64,000 nt of DNA, from NCBI GenBank assembly GCA_017460835.1, contig JAFUAD010000060.1, positions 60,304-124,303 of the forward strand. Reading direction: 5' to 3'. A program made the position numbers and the translations under genes. Positions 16,346 to 24,209 of the stretch are shown piece by piece (positions within the stretch are counted from its first letter, which is position 1; the number at the start of each line of letters is the position of its first letter). The notes below the pieces were generated by a model. It ran no database searches and was not told the origin of the DNA. It saw nothing but the letters and a program-made list of their open reading frames with translations. This DNA is from Oscillospiraceae bacterium. GTDB taxonomy: Bacteria; Bacillota; Clostridia; Oscillospirales; Ruminococcaceae.

Positions 16346-16885
16346 ATGAGACAAAAACGGAAATACGGTACGGCACTTGCAGCTATGCTGCTCGCGGCAA
16401 TCTGCCTGCCGGGCTGCGGAAAGAAACACAGTGCAACCGATGAGGCAGAGCTTGCAAAGGCACACGCGGAGATGATCGCAAGAGAAAGCGTCAGGCAGGA
16501 CAATGCCGACGCAAAGGCGCTCTGGAAGGCGGTCAATGACGCGGTGCCGGATTACATGGCGTGGGGCGGCGGGTCGCTCTCACAGATCAACGGGGACTAT
16601 GTCTTTGCCGGCAGCGATTTTGCCGAGGCGGACGGCAATTCCCTGAACCCGAAGGAAAAGCTGCTGTACCTGATTCAGCAGCACGATGACCTGCACGAGC
16701 TCCCGCAGGCGGCCTTCCGCCTCGAAAACGGGCGCTGCGTGTATGCCGCGGTGCAGAATCTGGATGTATACGGGACGTACCCGGAAGCGCTCAGCGCGGA
16801 GGATCTGCCCTATCTGGATTCCATGCAGGAGGCGGCGGATTATGCGAAAAACGGCATGAACAGCCGGATTCAACAATCAAAATGA
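16346..16885 (+). CDS. Array lipoprotein 1 (short form)
   Basis: 179 residues with a signal peptide ending in lipobox LPGC. After the Cys comes a charged helix, then a domain that keeps the layout of the other array members: an N-terminal helix (AKALWKAVNDAVPDYM), the (Y/F)xGSDF strand motif (YVFAGSDF) and a late VYGTYPEALSAEDL followed by DSMQEAADYAKNG. It starts 21 bp after ruvA, so it is probably read with it. The most divergent of the short members. No known family was recognised. Confidence 0.75.
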   Translation: MRQKRKYGTALAAMLLAAICLPGCGKKHSATDEAELAKAHAEMIARESVRQDNADAKALWKAVNDAVPDYMAWGGGSLSQINGDYVFAGSDFAEADGNSLNPKEKLLYLIQQHDDLHELPQAAFRLENGRCVYAAVQNLDVYGTYPEALSAEDLPYLDSMQEAADYAKNGMNSRIQQSK

Positions 16886-16900
16886 ACGGAGGAAACTAAC

Positions 16901-17422
16901 ATGTTCGGACTGAGAATGAGAAAAATGCTTTGTGCTGCGGGTGCAGCCATGCTCTGCTGTGCGGCACTGACCGCCTGCGGAAAGGAAGAGAAGAAGATCA
17001 CGCGGTATCGGCTGAAAACCGAGATCGCGACCTCCAATTCCTGCGCAAAATCCATCTATACCGGCGTACAGTCCGCGCTCACGGATATGAATGCGGAGGA
17101 TGCCGATATGTCCGGTCTGAAGGGGCAGACATTCAATTATACCAGCCGTGACTTTCAGTTTGACGGTCCGCCGCAGAGAGACGCTTCGGCGGAGGAAAAA
17201 TTCCGTTACAGGGTCTATATCTATTTTACCGATATCACAAAGATGGACAATATCTCGATCTCCCTCAGTGAATATTGCGAAGTGCAGTGCGTTGCCGTCA
17301 AGCGGACAGAGGATAAATATGATACCGAGGTCTACGGAACGCATCCGCACCAGCTTACGATTGATGATTTTGACAGCATCAATTCGATGAACGATGCAGT
17401 CGCGTATGCCAAGCGCGGCTGA
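16901..17422 (+). CDS. Array lipoprotein 2 (short form)
   Basis: 173 residues, lipobox LTAC at about position 25. The mature domain runs NSCAKSIYTGVQSALTDM, then the strand motif YTSRDF, KFRYRVYIYFTDIT, and the C-terminal VYGTHPHQLTIDDF and SMNDAVAYAKRG. The helix motif AK-x-x-Y-x-x-x-Q-S-A-L-T-D-M is reminiscent of the first helix of pilin-like soluble domains, but this protein is lipid-anchored and has no pilin N-terminus. It is a recent duplicate of the next gene: the 5' 96 bp block (16952-17047) and the 3' 140 bp block (17287-17426) each differ at one base. Confidence 0.78.
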   Translation: MFGLRMRKMLCAAGAAMLCCAALTACGKEEKKITRYRLKTEIATSNSCAKSIYTGVQSALTDMNAEDADMSGLKGQTFNYTSRDFQFDGPPQRDASAEEKFRYRVYIYFTDITKMDNISISLSEYCEVQCVAVKRTEDKYDTEVYGTHPHQLTIDDFDSINSMNDAVAYAKRG

Positions 17423-17445
17423 GCGCAGAAGGGCAGGGAAACAGA

Positions 17446-17973
17446 ATGAAACAAACTCATAAGCGCAGAATTTTATGTTGTCTGGGCGCCGTGCTCTGCT
17501 GTGCGGCACTGACCGCCTGCGGAAAGGAAGAGAAGAAGATCACGCGGTATCGGCTGAAAACCGAGATCACGACCTCCAATTCCTGCGCACATTCTATTTA
17601 TACCGGCGCACAGTCCGCGATCACGGATATGTATGCGGAGGATCACGATACCTCTGAACTGAGGGATCAGGTGTTCAATTATACCGGCCGTGATTTTCAG
17701 TTCGACAGCCGGCCGCAGGCATTTGCTTCGGCGGAGGAGGAGTTCCGTTACAGGGTCTATGTCTATTATAACGATATCACTACGATGGACAATATCTCGT
17801 TCTCCTTTGGAGACAGTAAATGGGGCGGTGAGCTGGAGTGCGTTGCCGTCAAGCGGACAGAGGATAAATATGATACCGAGGTCTACGGAACGCATCCGCA
17901 CCAGCTTACGATTGATGATTTTGACAGCATCAATTCGATGAACGATGCAGTCGCGTTTGCCAAGCGCGGCTGA
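17446..17973 (+). CDS. Array lipoprotein 3 (short form, duplicate of 2)
   Basis: 175 residues, lipobox LTAC, same domain as its neighbour: NSCAHSIYTGAQSAITDM, YTGRDF and the identical VYGTHPHQLTIDDF ending. The matching DNA blocks are 17494-17589 and 17838-17977. Between them the two genes differ at many positions and by a few codons (for example KWGGEL here against a shorter loop there). This pattern suggests tandem duplication followed by sequence exchange at the ends or selection for change in the middle. Spacing to the next gene is 23 bp. Confidence 0.78.
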   Translation: MKQTHKRRILCCLGAVLCCAALTACGKEEKKITRYRLKTEITTSNSCAHSIYTGAQSAITDMYAEDHDTSELRDQVFNYTGRDFQFDSRPQAFASAEEEFRYRVYVYYNDITTMDNISFSFGDSKWGGELECVAVKRTEDKYDTEVYGTHPHQLTIDDFDSINSMNDAVAFAKRG

Positions 17974-17996
17974 GCGCGAAAGGACAGGGGAACAGA

Positions 17997-19232
17997 GTGA
18001 AACAGACTCAGAGACGCAGAATCGTATGCTGTCTGGCGGCACTGCTCTGCTGTGCGCCGGTCATGCAGAGCTGCGGCAAGGAGGAATCCTCCGCGGCACT
18101 GACTGCCGAAAGCTCCGGTGAGGAGAGCGTGCAGGATGCTGCGGAGACTACCACAACCGGAACCGCATCAGACAGCGGCACGGATACGGAAACCTCGACA
18201 ACTGCCGCGCCGCAGAGCAGCGGGCAGACGGCAGCAGACGGGAACACCGAGTACATCCCCGTGGATCCTGACAGCCCGGACTGCGCCAACGCGAAGGCAA
18301 GAGTCGAAGCCTATCTGAATGCGATGAAAATCGGCGATGCTGATACTGCACTTGAGATCATGGATATCGAGAGAACGCTTGCATATATGCAAAGCCTTTA
18401 TTCAGGAGAAGAATCGGCCGGTTATTCCCTTGATGAGATGAAGCAGAGCCTCCGGGAATCTGTTGAGGAGGCTGCGGATTCTTCCTTCCGCTACACGATT
18501 GTCGGCGTTTATGAGGTTCCCGGATATCGCGAACAGATTGATGAGATGTTCGCAGAGCTGGATGAAAATATCGAGGAGCTGCGGGATTCGGATGATCCGG
18601 ACAAACAGGCGATGCTTGCCCAGTATGATAGTCAGATGGAACTGATGCGCGATATGCTCAATTTTGACAAGCTGTATTTCTTCGACTGCGATGTGACGGC
18701 AGAGGGCGAAACCGAGGAGACCCCGCTGATTATGGTGCAGCGAAACGGAGAATGGTATCTTGAGATGACCTTCATGCCCGCGATGATCGGCTATGTGAAA
18801 AAATCCAAGATCAGCTCTGCAAATTCCGCAGCAAAAACGGTGTATCATGCGGCACAGAGCGCACTGACCGATATGGATGCAGAGGGCTATGACATCACGG
18901 AGCTGGAGGACACCTATACATGGCAGGGCAGCGATTTTGAGAATGTCACAAAACCCGCGAGCATCACCGCGAAGGACGAGAAGCTCCGGTATCTCCGTTA
19001 CCTGATTTCACAGTATTACAGCGATATCACGGAGCTTCAGCAGATCGGCATTGTGATCGCGGACAGCTCCTGCACCGCTGTTGCCGCTGATTGCGGCGAG
19101 CTCAGCACCCTGCGGCAGGGAACCTGTGAGCTGTTCGGCACATACCCGAATATGGTCACAGCGGATAATTTCAACACGGTCAGTACCCTTGCGGAAGCAC
19201 TGCGCTTTGCAGAGCCGGAATATGACCGTTAA
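17997..19232 (+). CDS. Array lipoprotein 4 (long two-domain form)
   Basis: 411 residues starting at a GTG (17997) with ACAGGGGAAC upstream. Lipobox MQSC, a Ser/Thr/Glu linker (about 25-85), then an extra domain (about 90-265) that looks like an NTF2/SnoaL-type lipoprotein domain: helix KARVEAYLNAMKIGDADTALE, later strands ending LIMVQRNGEWYLEM. The C-terminal domain is the array domain: NSAAKTVYHAAQSALTDM, WQGSDF, LFGTYPNMVTADNF and TLAEALRFAE. The join KKSKISSAN leads straight into the shared helix. Presumably surface-exposed; ligand unknown. Confidence 0.78.
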   Translation: MKQTQRRRIVCCLAALLCCAPVMQSCGKEESSAALTAESSGEESVQDAAETTTTGTASDSGTDTETSTTAAPQSSGQTAADGNTEYIPVDPDSPDCANAKARVEAYLNAMKIGDADTALEIMDIERTLAYMQSLYSGEESAGYSLDEMKQSLRESVEEAADSSFRYTIVGVYEVPGYREQIDEMFAELDENIEELRDSDDPDKQAMLAQYDSQMELMRDMLNFDKLYFFDCDVTAEGETEETPLIMVQRNGEWYLEMTFMPAMIGYVKKSKISSANSAAKTVYHAAQSALTDMDAEGYDITELEDTYTWQGSDFENVTKPASITAKDEKLRYLRYLISQYYSDITELQQIGIVIADSSCTAVAADCGELSTLRQGTCELFGTYPNMVTADNFNTVSTLAEALRFAEPEYDR

Positions 19233-19275
19233 GCTCCGCTGAAGCGGGAAAGAGAATCAATCAGGGAGGAAAAGC

Positions 19276-20541
19276 ATGAAACGAAATATTCGGTTCCGGG
19301 CGGCATGCCTTGCGGCGGCACTGATGTGCGGTGCGGCATGGATGCAGGGCTGCGCCATAAAGGCTGCGGACAGGGACGGGAGCGAGAGCACCGCGGATTC
19401 TGCGGGCTCTGCTGCGGAGGAATCCTCCGCGGCGGATACGACGGCTCCCTTATCATTGGAATTCAGCGTTCCGGATGCATTTGAACCCGATAAGTTTGAG
19501 TCTGATGAGAACGGAGATGCGGACAGCTCTACAGAGGATGAATTCATCATGGTTCGGGCAGATACCGGCAAGGCGGAGTATGCAGAAGCGAGTAAAACGC
19601 TGGAGCGCTATCTGGAGGCTATGAAGGCCGGCGATACTGAGACTGTCCTTGAGATCATGGATCTCAACAGATCCGCCCGTGATTATTTGCTGATGCTCGG
19701 AACGATAGCAACCGCAGAGGATCCGGATGCAGCAGTGAAGCTTCAGGCTGATACGCTCCGGGAAAATGTTACAAAGCAGGTTGGAATGTTTCAGGATTAC
19801 TCAGTGCAGTTCCCGTATGAGATGCCGAATTATATGAAGCGGTGCGAGGAAGCAGCGCCGGAGCTGGCCGAAATGGACAGCCGTCTGGAGGAGGTCCGCG
19901 CACAGGCTGCCCCCGAGGAGGCGGCGGAGCTGCAGCGTGCTGAGGCTATGGTTGAGCTGATTCACCGGCAGTACGGCATTGATATGATTTATGTCATTCA
20001 GTGCCAGATGCATTATACCGATTTCGGCGGGACGGAGTGGATGTGTCTTGTCTGCCGCGACGGAAAGTGGGCTGTTGATACAACATTTTTCGGGCCGATG
20101 GTACTGGGGAAAATCAAAAAGGACATCGTCAATGAGGCAAATGATATGGCGAAGCACATCTATAATGCCGTGCAGTCGGCGCTGACAGATATGAGCGCGG
20201 AGGGCATCCTTGACGCTTCGCTGGATGATACCTATGATATGAAGGGCGGCGATTTTGCCAATCTGTCGAAGCCTGCCGAGACGGATTCCGCAGAGGGCAA
20301 ACGGCAGTATTTCTATTACAAGGTTGCGGCATATTACGGGGAAATCACGGAGATCAACGTCATCATGTTCTCCGTAACAAACAGTTCGTGTGACGGTGTC
20401 GCGCTGCAAAACGGCATCATCAATCTGCCGCAGGAAACGAAGCCGGTGATTTACGGCTCGTATCCGAATCTGATGAAACCCAATGCATGGGGCATCGGGA
20501 GCGTTTCGGCTGCGCTCGAATATGCAAAAAAGCAGTCCTGA
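19276..20541 (+). CDS. Array lipoprotein 5 (long two-domain form)
   Basis: 421 residues, lipobox MQGC, acidic linker, then the same NTF2-like region (TLERYLEAMKAGDTETVLEIM ... LVCRDGKWAVDT when read in two parts) with a longer helical insert (AELAEMDSRLEEV region), and the C-terminal array domain: NDMAKHIYNAVQSALTDM, MKGGDF, IYGSYPNLMKP and SVSAALEYAKKQ. GGGAGG precedes the ATG. Together with its neighbour it shows that the short members correspond to the C-terminal half of the long ones. Confidence 0.78.
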   Translation: MKRNIRFRAACLAAALMCGAAWMQGCAIKAADRDGSESTADSAGSAAEESSAADTTAPLSLEFSVPDAFEPDKFESDENGDADSSTEDEFIMVRADTGKAEYAEASKTLERYLEAMKAGDTETVLEIMDLNRSARDYLLMLGTIATAEDPDAAVKLQADTLRENVTKQVGMFQDYSVQFPYEMPNYMKRCEEAAPELAEMDSRLEEVRAQAAPEEAAELQRAEAMVELIHRQYGIDMIYVIQCQMHYTDFGGTEWMCLVCRDGKWAVDTTFFGPMVLGKIKKDIVNEANDMAKHIYNAVQSALTDMSAEGILDASLDDTYDMKGGDFANLSKPAETDSAEGKRQYFYYKVAAYYGEITEINVIMFSVTNSSCDGVALQNGIINLPQETKPVIYGSYPNLMKPNAWGIGSVSAALEYAKKQS

Positions 20542-20564
20542 CCCATCAATCAAACGGAGGAAGC

Positions 20565-21713
20565 ATGAGCATGAAGCGAAAGCGTATGCTGTGTCATGTA
20601 CTGAGCCTGTGCCTTGCAGCGGCGGCGCTGACCGCCTGCGGGGACAGCAGCAGTCAGACTGCCGGGGGCGATTCCGGCATGACCGAAACCACGACCGGGG
20701 TCTCCGGCACTGCGCCGCAGGAATCGGGCGTCAGCGGGACGGAAACGACCTCGCTGCCCGCTGAGGCGGCGTCTCAGACAACCGTGCAGACGGACTATAT
20801 CCCGACAAATGACCGAGACTATGACACCGCATATCTGACGCTTGACAGCTATTTCAAGGCCTGCGCGACCGGAGACAGCGATCTGGTCAAGGGCGCATCC
20901 AATCTGCTGGATGCCTATGAGACCGCGGACATGCACGGCGCAAAGGGCGCGCAGTTTGAGCGGGAAATGGACGAGAAAATCGCGCAGCAGTGTCAGATTC
21001 GCTCCGCGAAGATCGGCAAGGGCGCCGCTGCGGAGACGATGATGACCGAGTATCACGAGGCGCTCGAAGCGCTGAAGCAGGATGCCGTGGCAGCGGATGA
21101 CCTTGATTTATCAGAGGAGCTCGCGCTGAAGCTCGACCTCCGGCAGCAGATCGAGCTGCTGTATGTGTTCCCCGTGATGGTTCAGACCGCGGACGGGCAG
21201 AGCATTTCCGATCTGTACTATGTCACCTGTTCCGGACATGAGTGGACGGTCGATCTTGCGGCGATTCCGGAATTTGTGCAGGAGCGGCGCGCAGCCGGCA
21301 TGCAGACGGCGGCAGCGAATGCAAAGCACTTTTTCCTCGCGGTCAATAACGCGCTGAACGATATGACCGATCTGGGCGCGGATGTGACGCTGATGGACGG
21401 CGTGTATTATTACCGAGGCGCCGATCTTGGCTGGGGCGAAATGCCGGAGGAATTTGAGCGCGCAAACGACGTCATCACGGCGGTCAATATCCGGCTCGGC
21501 TATTACTGCGGATATCTGAAGGACTGCGACCAGATGGCGTATGCGATCAACAACGGTGCCTGCAAGGCGGTCGCGATCCAGTGCGGCGGAGAAAATGAGC
21601 CGCTGACCGATACCGACCAGTATTATTACGGCTGCTACCCGCGGATCCTCTCGGAGGAGGATTTCGGCGAATATATCAGCATTGACGATGTGATGACCCA
21701 TGCACTGGGCTGA
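20565..21713 (+). CDS. Array lipoprotein 6 (long two-domain form)
   Basis: 382 residues from the ATG at 20565, which has CGGAGG upstream; the open frame runs further back into the previous gene but that part is not used. Lipobox LTAC, Thr/Ser linker, NTF2-like region (TLDSYFKACATGDSDLV ... VTCSGHEWTVDLA) and a diverged array domain: ANAKHFFLAVNNALNDM, YRGADL, YYGCYPRILSEEDF and SIDDVMTHALG. Last lipoprotein of the array; 52 bp separate it from the sseB-like gene. Confidence 0.75.
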   Translation: MSMKRKRMLCHVLSLCLAAAALTACGDSSSQTAGGDSGMTETTTGVSGTAPQESGVSGTETTSLPAEAASQTTVQTDYIPTNDRDYDTAYLTLDSYFKACATGDSDLVKGASNLLDAYETADMHGAKGAQFEREMDEKIAQQCQIRSAKIGKGAAAETMMTEYHEALEALKQDAVAADDLDLSEELALKLDLRQQIELLYVFPVMVQTADGQSISDLYYVTCSGHEWTVDLAAIPEFVQERRAAGMQTAAANAKHFFLAVNNALNDMTDLGADVTLMDGVYYYRGADLGWGEMPEEFERANDVITAVNIRLGYYCGYLKDCDQMAYAINNGACKAVAIQCGGENEPLTDTDQYYYGCYPRILSEEDFGEYISIDDVMTHALG

Positions 21714-21765
21714 CGATCCGAGCGGATTCTGATTACAGACAGCAAGAAAAAAGGAGGATTTTACT

Positions 21766-22491
21766 ATGAATCTGGACGAACTGTTGAAGGAAGCGATTAC
21801 GAAACCGGAGAAGCGTTCCCTGTTCCTGCAAATGCTGATCAAGAGCGATGTCTATGTCATCTGCAAGCGCCCTGTCAAGCAGGACGAGGTCAACGGCGGC
21901 ATCTCGATGGAGCTGGTGACGACCCAGAACCCGGACGGCGATATCTTTATCCCGTTCTTTACGAGCTACCGTTCGCTTCAGCAGTTTGCGAAGCGCTATG
22001 TCAACTGCTACCGCCTGAACTGCCTGCGCCTGTTTGACCTGATTCAGTCGGCCAATGCCGTTCTGAACCCGAATTCCTACGGCAAGGAGTTCTCCTCGCA
22101 GGAGATCAAGAGTATTCTGATGGTTGCACGAAACCTCAATATTCCCGCGATTTCGATGAAGGAGGAGGAGACGATCGAGTACCGGCCGTCTACCAAGAAT
22201 CTTGAGCATCTGATCCGCCCGCTGACGCGGTATCTTGCAAAGCAGGCGAATGTCGATGCGTGCTATGTCGTCGAGATGATCCGCGGCTGCGAGCGTCCGC
22301 AGACCCTGTTCGTGTTCGATATGGGCGGCAATACGAGAAAGCTGTTCTTCCCGCTCTCGAAGTATTTGCAGAATTATTCCAAGTCCGGCGATTCGCTTGT
22401 GTTCATCAGTCTGGAGGAGCCTGCGGCGAAGAAGGCGGTGACCGGCATCGACCCGTTCTATATCCGCAAAAAGCGGTTCTTTGAGCGCTGA
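21766..22491 (+). CDS. SseB-family protein
   Basis: 241 residues in the SseB layout: N-terminal domain with FLQMLIKSDVYVICKRP and IFIPFFTSYRSLQQF, and a C-terminal domain with ISMKEEETIEYRPS and a final VTGIDPFYIRKKRFFE. SseB is named for enhanced serine sensitivity in E. coli; its biochemical role is not known. No signal peptide, so cytosolic. AAGGAGG precedes the ATG. It sits between the lipoprotein array and ruvB. Confidence 0.8.
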   Translation: MNLDELLKEAITKPEKRSLFLQMLIKSDVYVICKRPVKQDEVNGGISMELVTTQNPDGDIFIPFFTSYRSLQQFAKRYVNCYRLNCLRLFDLIQSANAVLNPNSYGKEFSSQEIKSILMVARNLNIPAISMKEEETIEYRPSTKNLEHLIRPLTRYLAKQANVDACYVVEMIRGCERPQTLFVFDMGGNTRKLFFPLSKYLQNYSKSGDSLVFISLEEPAAKKAVTGIDPFYIRKKRFFER

Positions 22492-22530
22492 GCCGGGTAA
22501 TGCAATCAAAAAACGCGGAGATACAAAGCT

Positions 22531-23619
22531 ATGATACAAACAGGAACGCCTGTTTTTGATACCGATGATATGGAAGCGGAGCGGATCTCCAGCCCGGAGG
22601 TTCTCCCGCAGGACGGCGATGCCGAGGTGTCGCTCCGGCCGAAGACCCTGAAGGACTATATCGGACAGGATCAGGTGAAGGAAAATCTGGCGGTCTATAT
22701 CGAGGCGGCACGCCGGCGCGGAGACCCGCTCGACCATGTGCTGCTCTACGGCCCGCCCGGTCTCGGCAAGACCACGCTTTCCGGCATAATCGCCCATGAG
22801 CTCGGCGTCAATCTGCGCGTGACCTCCGGGCCTGCGATCGAAAAGCCCGGCGATCTCGCCGCGCTGCTGACGAATCTCGGCAGGGGCGATGTGCTCTTTG
22901 TGGATGAGATTCACCGGCTGTCCCGCGCCGTGGAGGAGATTCTGTATCCCGCGCTCGAGGACAGAGCGCTGGATATCATGATCGGAAAGGGACCCTCTGC
23001 GCGGAGCATCCGCGTCGATCTGCAGCCCTTTACGCTGGTCGGCGCGACGACAAGAGCCGGTCAGCTCACGCCGCCGCTGCGCGACCGCTTCGGCATTGTG
23101 CAGCGCCTTGAGCTGTATACGCCGGAGCAGCTCTGCGATATCATCCGCAGAAGTGCGATGCTGCTGGATATCCCCTGCGAGACCGACGGCGCGATGGAGC
23201 TCGCGAAGCGCTCCAGAGGTACGCCGCGTATCGCGAACCGCCTGCTGCGCAGAGTCCGCGACTTTGCCGATGTGCTCGGCAAGGGCGTGATCGACGCACA
23301 GACCACCCGGCTTGCGCTGGAGCGGCTCGAAATTGACGAGCTGGGGCTCGATAAGCTCGATATCCGGATGCTCGATATGATGATCCGGGGCTATCACGGC
23401 GGGCCGGTCGGGCTCGAAACGCTCGCTTCTGCGATCGGCGAGGAGGCCGTGACGCTGGAGGATGTCTGTGAGCCGTATCTGATGCAGCTCGGGATGCTGG
23501 CGCGTACCCCGCGCGGCAGATGCGCGACGGCGCTTGCGTATCAGCATCTCGGATACCCGGTCGAAAACGGCGTCGGGCAGCAGTATTCCCTGTCCGATAT
23601 GCTGAATGAATCCGACTGA
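22531..23619 (+). CDS. ruvB: Holliday junction ATPase RuvB
   Basis: 362 residues, complete: arginine-rich N-terminus ([21 protein letters not shown]), Walker [11 protein letters not shown], Walker [10 protein letters not shown], the GATTRAGQL sensor 1 and the winged-helix end with [16 protein letters not shown]. It is the motor that moves Holliday junctions with RuvA. In most Firmicutes it directly follows ruvA; here 6.2 kb intervene. The start may be the ATG at 22531 or the internal ATG at 22570 (MEAERISSP). Confidence 0.97.
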   Translation: MIQTGTPVFDTDDMEAERISSPEVLPQDGDAEVSLRPKTLKDYIGQDQVKENLAVYIEAARRRGDPLDHVLLYGPPGLGKTTLSGIIAHELGVNLRVTSGPAIEKPGDLAALLTNLGRGDVLFVDEIHRLSRAVEEILYPALEDRALDIMIGKGPSARSIRVDLQPFTLVGATTRAGQLTPPLRDRFGIVQRLELYTPEQLCDIIRRSAMLLDIPCETDGAMELAKRSRGTPRIANRLLRRVRDFADVLGKGVIDAQTTRLALERLEIDELGLDKLDIRMLDMMIRGYHGGPVGLETLASAIGEEAVTLEDVCEPYLMQLGMLARTPRGRCATALAYQHLGYPVENGVGQQYSLSDMLNESD

Positions 23620-23634
23620 CATTGGGGTCTTGCC

Positions 23635-24189
23635 ATGAGACGCTTATCGACAAAAAACTATGAGCACAACCGGCAGATCAAACTGCCGGACGGGCTGCTC
23701 TGCGGGCAGGGGCTCGGAAAGCTCGCGGAGATGAAATACGGGCGGTCAACCGTCAGCTACAGCGGCTGCGAGTGCATCGCGGTATACAATGCGCTGCTGC
23801 TGAACGGGACGCCGGTGCCGTTTGCCGATGTCGCAAAATATATGGAGCGGTTCCGGGTGCTGTTCGGCTTCTGGGGCACGAATTTTCTCGCGCTCGGCCA
23901 TTGCCTGCGGCATTTCGGGCTGCGGGTGAAGCGGTACAAATTCCGCAGAAGGATTGCGGCGGCGCTCAGCCCCGGCAGCCCCGCTCTGCTGGTTTACTGG
24001 ACAAAGCGGCGGTTTGCGTCCTCTGTCCACACGGTCTGCGTGCGGCTCTGCGAGGACGATTCGGTTGAGATTCTGAATGCATACAATACCTGCGCGCATC
24101 CGATCAGGGAGAAGCTCTGCGATGTGCTGCGGAAAAAACTGATTTTTGCGTATATTCCCCAAAAACCTGCGGAGCAGGAATCACAGTGA
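23635..24189 (+). CDS. Putative papain/C39-fold protein, uncharacterised
   Basis: 184 residues, no signal peptide. The order Cys in YSGCECIAVYNALLL, then His in SSVHTVCV and Asn/Asp in ILNAYNT fits the Cys-His-Asn arrangement of papain-like (C39-type) domains. The N-terminal LPDGLLCGQGLGKL and the basic middle (KRYKFRRR) have no match that I recognise. It lies 15 bp after ruvB and 20 bp before the phosphohexomutase homologue. Whether it is an active peptidase or only shares the fold is open. Confidence 0.5.
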   Translation: MRRLSTKNYEHNRQIKLPDGLLCGQGLGKLAEMKYGRSTVSYSGCECIAVYNALLLNGTPVPFADVAKYMERFRVLFGFWGTNFLALGHCLRHFGLRVKRYKFRRRIAAALSPGSPALLVYWTKRRFASSVHTVCVRLCEDDSVEILNAYNTCAHPIREKLCDVLRKKLIFAYIPQKPAEQESQ

Positions 24190-24209
24190 TATGAGAGGAG
24201 GCGGATGCT

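Noticed and set aside
16901-17422. Type IV pilin assignment for the lipoprotein array
   Set aside because: The AK-x-x-Y-x-x-x-Q-S-A-L helix recalls pilin-like domains, but every member has a lipobox and none has the prepilin cleavage site and hydrophobic helix.
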